Assembly (NCBI GenBank): GCA_026692865.1
Contig: JAPLNI010000026.1
Location: forward strand, 235,899-299,898
Direction of reading: 5' to 3'
DNA from: Planctomycetota bacterium
Lineage (GTDB): Bacteria; Planctomycetota; Planctomycetia; Pirellulales; Pirellulaceae
Length of the DNA: 64,000 nt
Every line of letters starts with the position of its first letter. Positions within the stretch are counted from its first letter, which is position 1. Positions 60,125 through 64,000 of the stretch are shown here, piece by piece. The translations under genes were made by a program, and so were the position numbers. Below the pieces are notes generated by a model, which saw only the letters and a list, made by a program, of their open reading frames with translations, made no database searches and had not been told where the DNA came from.

Positions 60125-61765
60125 CTAGCTCTTTTTCTTTCTCGCATTCCCTTTGGGTTGTTGTGGAGCTGTCTTCAAGGCGAGCTCAGTCATGTTAGCA
60201 GTTTGACTATCCCAAACTTGCTCGAGCTCCTTTACCTTCTCGGGCATTGTCGCAGCGAGATTGTTTTGCTCGGCACGGTCCGACTGAAGATCATATAGTT
60301 CCCACGGCTCTCCCTTTGCCGCGACGAGCTTCCAATCGCCCACGCGGACCGCTCGGTTTCCTTCATGAAGCCACCACAAACTATCACGTTCGATCGTCGC
60401 GTCTTTCGCAAAGGCAGCTACCAAGCTTTTTCCTGGAGCGGAAGGAATCGCTTCACTTTCTACTGCAACGAGTTTGTCTGACATCGACAGTCCCGCAAGC
60501 TCCAGAACCGTCGGAGCGATGTCGATAACGTGACCTGGTGTGTGACGAAGTTCATTCTTGGCGGAAATTCCTGCTGGCCAGTGAACAACCAATGGAGTAC
60601 TGATTCCGCCTTCGTGCACCCACGTTTTGTGTCGTCGAAATGGAGTATTGGATGAGCTTGAGAAACCGGGGCCCAAGCATAGGTAGGACGCGGCACTGCC
60701 CGGCGCGGCGGCTGGATCGTGACCGCCGCTTCGCACCATGATCTCAGCGCTTGCTCCATTGTCAGATGCGAAGCAAATAAGTGTGTTCTCAAACTGCCCC
60801 ATCGCTTTTAGTTGTGCAATGATTCGCCCAATCTCTTGATCCATCCGATCAATCATCGCAGCATGAATCGACATCTTGGTTGCTTGAAACTCGCGTTGCT
60901 CTTGTGTCAGCTCGATCCATGGCAAAGGACGATTGACTTCACCCGGACCAAGTTTTTTTATCGCATCGGGAAAGGCGTAAGGCGGTCCTAGATCGCGCTC
61001 GAGCTGCGAAAGACTTGTTCGAGTAATCCCCATTTGCTTCTGTCGATCGAATCGAGCTTTACGTGACTCGTCCCAGCCTGCGAGATACTTGCCGCGATAC
61101 TTTTCAATGTCCTGCGGCAACGCGTGTAAAGGAAAGTGTGGCGCGATGAATGGTATGTAATGAAAGAAAGGTTTGCCCGCGTGGTTCGCGGCATGATCCT
61201 TCAAACAGCCGATCGCATGGTCTGCGGTTGCGGTCGTAACGTAGTAGCCACTCTCATCCTTGGCTGGCTCGACAGGAACGTCGTCGATATAGTTTCCTTT
61301 CGCAGTAAAAAAGTTTCCGTCATTCTTGACGTGGAGTGACTTATCAAAACCACCTGCAAGTACATTTCCATCAATGTGCCACTTGCCACTGTGATAGCTT
61401 CGATATCCGGCCGCTTTCAATCGCTGTGGTAAAAGCTTGGCCCAACTTTGACGCGTTCCCTGTCCGCCACCTGCGACTCCAGGGAGTGCATCGCGGTGAA
61501 TCTGCTGCGCATAGTAACCCGAAAGGAGTGCTCCACGCGTCGGCCAGCAACGGGCCGTGTTGTAAAACTGCGTGAATCGTAAACCATTTGCCGCCAAGGC
61601 ATCGAGATGCGGTGTGGCAATCTCGCTTCCGTAACAACCAAGATCGGAATATCCCAAGTCGTCGGCTAGTATGAAAACCACATTGGGTTTCTCTCCCGAA
61701 AACAATTGGGCAGAAAACCAAGAGGTGCAGCCAAGCAAACACACCGAAAAGAGGATAGGTCTCAT
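60125..61765 (-). CDS. Secreted arylsulfatase-type sulfatase (fourth in the window)
   Basis: About 546 residues from the ATG at 61765, where the signal peptide begins (PILFSVCLLGCTSWFSAQL); the longer frame has no plausible leader. Formylglycine signature TARCWPTRGALLSG with Cys73, and metal ligands in VVFILADDLGYSDLGCYG. Core turns HSGKWHIDGNVLAGG and LICFASDNGASAEIM. The C-terminus is Lys-rich (GNARKKKS). Similar to the planctomycete arylsulfatase A-like enzymes. It stands apart from the other three sulfatases and faces away from lepA's promoter; lepA ends 121 bases upstream on the same strand. Confidence 0.93.
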   Translation of the reverse strand: MRPILFSVCLLGCTSWFSAQLFSGEKPNVVFILADDLGYSDLGCYGSEIATPHLDALAANGLRFTQFYNTARCWPTRGALLSGYYAQQIHRDALPGVAGGGQGTRQSWAKLLPQRLKAAGYRSYHSGKWHIDGNVLAGGFDKSLHVKNDGNFFTAKGNYIDDVPVEPAKDESGYYVTTATADHAIGCLKDHAANHAGKPFFHYIPFIAPHFPLHALPQDIEKYRGKYLAGWDESRKARFDRQKQMGITRTSLSQLERDLGPPYAFPDAIKKLGPGEVNRPLPWIELTQEQREFQATKMSIHAAMIDRMDQEIGRIIAQLKAMGQFENTLICFASDNGASAEIMVRSGGHDPAAAPGSAASYLCLGPGFSSSSNTPFRRHKTWVHEGGISTPLVVHWPAGISAKNELRHTPGHVIDIAPTVLELAGLSMSDKLVAVESEAIPSAPGKSLVAAFAKDATIERDSLWWLHEGNRAVRVGDWKLVAAKGEPWELYDLQSDRAEQNNLAATMPEKVKELEQVWDSQTANMTELALKTAPQQPKGNARKKKS

Positions 61766-61885
61766 GAGCAGCTTTCGATTGGAGGGGAGGAAGCGTGAGT
61801 CACGGTTTCTGCAGTTCACGTGGCATAGGATTCCAGCCTGTGGGAATGGTTGCTTCACAGGCTGGAAGCCTAGATCACTATACTC

Positions 61886-63682
61886 TTAATCTTTGTCGCT
61901 TCGAAGAACTGAGATGAAAGCTTTTTGAGGAATGTTTACGCTTCCGAATTGCTTCATCTTCGCTTTCCCTTTCTTTTGCTTTTCAAGAAGCTTGTTTTTT
62001 CGAGTCACATCACCACCGTAAAGCTTGGCTGTCACGTCTTTTCGATACGGTTGAATGGTAGATCGAGCGATAATCTCGCCGCCGATGGCCCCTTGGATCG
62101 GGATCTTGAACTGATGCCGAGGAATAGCTTCAGCAAGCTGCTCACAATAGTGAAGTGCTCGAGTTCGTGACTTTTCGCGATGCACAAGATAAGAAAGAGC
62201 ATCGACTGGTTCTTTGTTGACCAGAATATCTACTTTGACAATATCAGTCTTTCGATACTCGATGGGTTCATAGTCAAACGAACCGTAACCGCGAGTAATC
62301 ATCTTTAGCTTGCCGTAAAAGTCGAATAGGACTTCTCCCAAGGGCATCTCGCTGACAACTTCGACGCGACCAGCAGAAAGATAATTCATTGTCTGGCTGT
62401 CCGAGCGATGTTCACGACATAGCTCCATGACCGGCCCGACGTACTCTTCGGGAATGAGGATCGATGCTTTGATGTACGGCTCGGTCGTCGAGTCAATCGA
62501 CATCGGATCTGGCCAGTAGCTTGGGTTGTCAACGTCGATGGTTGTTCCGTCTTTCAGGCCCAGCTTGTACTTGACCGACGGAGCTGAGATGACCAGCCCT
62601 AGATCGAACTCGCGCTCGAGGCGTTCTTGAATCACATCCAAGTGGAGTAGCCCAAGAAATCCGCAACGAAAACCGAATCCAAGAGCCGCCGAACTGTCTT
62701 TTTCAAAGGTCAACGCGGCATCGTTGATGGCGAGCTTTTCTAAGGCCTTGGTGAGGTCTTGATATTCGTCGGTACTCATCGGATAGATTGACGAGAAGAC
62801 AACCTGTTTAGCTTTTTTATAGCCTGGGATTGGTTCGGAAGCTTGACGTTCGAGGTGAGTGAGCGTGTCACCTATCTCGATGTCTTGAACGCTCTTGACT
62901 CCCGCGACGATGTAGCCGACCTCGCCGACGCTGAGCTGTTTCTTGGGGTTGAGTTTTAATTGGTTGTAGCCAAGTTCATCGACCTTGTAGTCACGACCAC
63001 CGTGCATGAAGTGAATCAAATCGCCCGTCTTGAGGGTTCCCTCCATGACGCGGACTTGAAGGATCACGCCTCGATAAGTGTCAAAGTGAGCATCGAAGAC
63101 GAGCGCCTTCAAGGGCGCATCTGGATCTCCCTGAGGACAAGGCAGCGTCGTAACAATTCCCTCAAGTACATCATCGATACCAACACCTGTCTTTGCAGAT
63201 ACAGGAATCGCGGCGAAGGGGTCGAGCCCTAGGTCCGCATCGATTTCTTCACGGACTTTTTCGACGTCGGCTGCTGGTAGGTCGATCTTGTTGATCACCG
63301 GAAGAAGCGTCAAATTGTATTCCAACGCCAGGTATAGATTAGCAACGGTTTGTGCTTCCACTCCTTGCGATGCATCGACCACGATTAATGCACCATCGCA
63401 AGCCATCAGTGAACGGCGTACTTCATGAGAAAAATCGACGTGGCCAGGTGTGTCGATCAAATTGAGCAAGTAATCTTGGCCATCTTTCGCTTTGTACGAA
63501 AGCGAGATCGAGTTGCTTTTGATCGTTATACCGCGTTCTCGTTCGATATCCATCGAGTCGAGGATTTGATCATGAAACTCGCGCTGCGTCACACCTCCAC
63601 AAGCTTGAATCAACCGGTCTGCTAACGTCGATTTGCCGTGATCAATGTGGGCAATAATGCAGAAGTTACGGATGTTTTTCAT
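61886..63682 (-). CDS. lepA: Elongation factor 4 (LepA), ribosome back-translocase
   Basis: 598 residues, normal for the family. GTPase motifs: G1 in IAHIDHGKSTLADRL, G3 DTPGHVDF, G4 NKIDLP. The LepA-specific C-terminal domain is visible in ARSTIQPYRKDVTAKLYGGD and RKNKLLEKQKKGKAKMK. The protein acts on stalled or mis-translocated ribosomes in the cytoplasm. The ATG at 63682 gives MKNIRNFCIIAHIDHGKS, the expected start. Its upstream sequence (63683 on) leads into a palindromic repeat array. Confidence 0.97.
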   Translation of the reverse strand: MKNIRNFCIIAHIDHGKSTLADRLIQACGGVTQREFHDQILDSMDIERERGITIKSNSISLSYKAKDGQDYLLNLIDTPGHVDFSHEVRRSLMACDGALIVVDASQGVEAQTVANLYLALEYNLTLLPVINKIDLPAADVEKVREEIDADLGLDPFAAIPVSAKTGVGIDDVLEGIVTTLPCPQGDPDAPLKALVFDAHFDTYRGVILQVRVMEGTLKTGDLIHFMHGGRDYKVDELGYNQLKLNPKKQLSVGEVGYIVAGVKSVQDIEIGDTLTHLERQASEPIPGYKKAKQVVFSSIYPMSTDEYQDLTKALEKLAINDAALTFEKDSSAALGFGFRCGFLGLLHLDVIQERLEREFDLGLVISAPSVKYKLGLKDGTTIDVDNPSYWPDPMSIDSTTEPYIKASILIPEEYVGPVMELCREHRSDSQTMNYLSAGRVEVVSEMPLGEVLFDFYGKLKMITRGYGSFDYEPIEYRKTDIVKVDILVNKEPVDALSYLVHREKSRTRALHYCEQLAEAIPRHQFKIPIQGAIGGEIIARSTIQPYRKDVTAKLYGGDVTRKNKLLEKQKKGKAKMKQFGSVNIPQKAFISVLRSDKD

Positions 63683-63774
63683 ACGGTCAAGTTCGGTGTT
63701 GAGAAGGTTCTGGTGCTTTAACTCGCAACAGAATCATAGTACCTGAACAAGAAAAACGACAGTCGAAACGCTAC

Positions 63775-64000
63775 TTTGGAGTGCTGTGGCTTGCCACAGC
63801 TTTTGGGAGAGCAAAGTTGTTTGATAGAAGACTCCCCCGCGTTAGCAAGAAACCCCTTTGATGGGATCTCGCTAGATTAGTCTCAAAGCTCCGACAAGTC
63901 GGAGCACTCCAAATTTGGAGTGCTGTGGCTTGGCACAGCTCTGGGGGAGAGCGACGTTGTTTGATAAAAGACTCCCCCGCGTTAGCAAGAAACCTCTTTG
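63775..64000. repeat. Tandem ~139-bp palindromic element, second copy cut by the window edge
   Basis: A unit of about 139 bases (63775-63913) starts with TTTGGAGTGCT and ends with the inverse, AGCACTCCAAA. A second copy follows directly at 63914 and continues to the window end, with one base inserted and a few substitutions. Inside each unit are a hairpin with arms GCTGTGGC/GCCACAGC (63783-63800) and, in the first, CTCCGAC/GTCGGAG. It has no coding capacity, so it resembles a MITE or REP-doublet element. Confidence 0.85.

Noticed and set aside
63775..64000. CRISPR array
   Set aside because: The repeats are about 139 bp long, directly adjacent, internally palindromic and without unique spacers.
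1..64000. tRNA or rRNA genes, IS transposases, integrases
   Set aside because: I looked in the intergenic regions for cloverleaf and TTCGA-loop patterns and among the open frames for DDE or tyrosine-recombinase motifs and found none that I could support.

Overview
The window looks like chromosomal DNA of a planctomycete, probably a marine or aquatic member of the Pirellulaceae. That is an inference from gene content: surface proteins with an N-terminal LEPR-XLL-like motif and C-terminal dockerin-like repeats, a PVC-type dehydrogenase/cytochrome c protein, four sulfatases, two Tat-exported Gfo/Idh/MocA oxidoreductases, a DUF3500 protein and a membrane pyrophosphatase. I see no rRNA, tRNA, CRISPR array, prophage or insertion-sequence transposase.

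Layout. 1-5.4 kb: the end of an alpha/beta-hydrolase-like gene, a nitroreductase, a secreted endonuclease/exonuclease/phosphatase (EEP) protein, and a membrane-anchored toroid-repeat protein. 5.4-19.7 kb: three very large LEPR-XLL-type surface proteins (trypsin + EEP nuclease; GH128-like glycosidase with discoidin-, ricin- and cadherin-like modules; FG-GAP/RTX propeller). All end in the same C-terminal module, dockerin-like repeats and Arg-rich tail. A PVC cytochrome lies between the second and third. Two of the C-terminal modules are about 97% identical at the DNA level. 19.8-24 kb: PhoD phosphatase, Gfo/Idh/MocA protein, small membrane protein. 24-36 kb: mostly housekeeping (HTH-EIIA, mnmA, ndk, ABC-2 permease, rarD, e(P4)-type phosphatase, Ser/Thr kinase with a THUMP-like methyltransferase, 2Fe-2S protein, mgtE, DUF3500). 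36-46 kb: pabB-pabA, a class V aminotransferase, a porin, an orphan Dam-family DNA methylase and hppA. 46-55 kb: a second Gfo/Idh/MocA gene, a LarA-like DUF2088 gene and three consecutive sulfatases. 55.7-60 kb: a stand-alone secreted VgrG3-C-like lysozyme candidate, then a tightly packed operon of LpxH-like hydrolase, glycosyltransferase and radical SAM protein. 60-64 kb: a fourth sulfatase, lepA, and a palindromic repeat array running off the edge.

How the genes fit together. The accessory part suits a polysaccharide-degrading surface lifestyle: sulfatases and a glycosidase act on sulfated glycans, Gfo/Idh/MocA proteins handle sugars, and large surface proteins share what looks like a common sorting or anchoring end. 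The 56.8-60.0 kb operon looks like an envelope-lipid or glycoconjugate pathway.

Between genes there are three families of non-coding palindromes: a TGAGCC/GCTAGC REP-like family (five copies), a family of 20-bp hairpins with a conserved TTAC loop and covarying stems (three copies), and a ~139-bp element with terminal inverted repeats. Short in-place duplications of 12-15 bp also recur.
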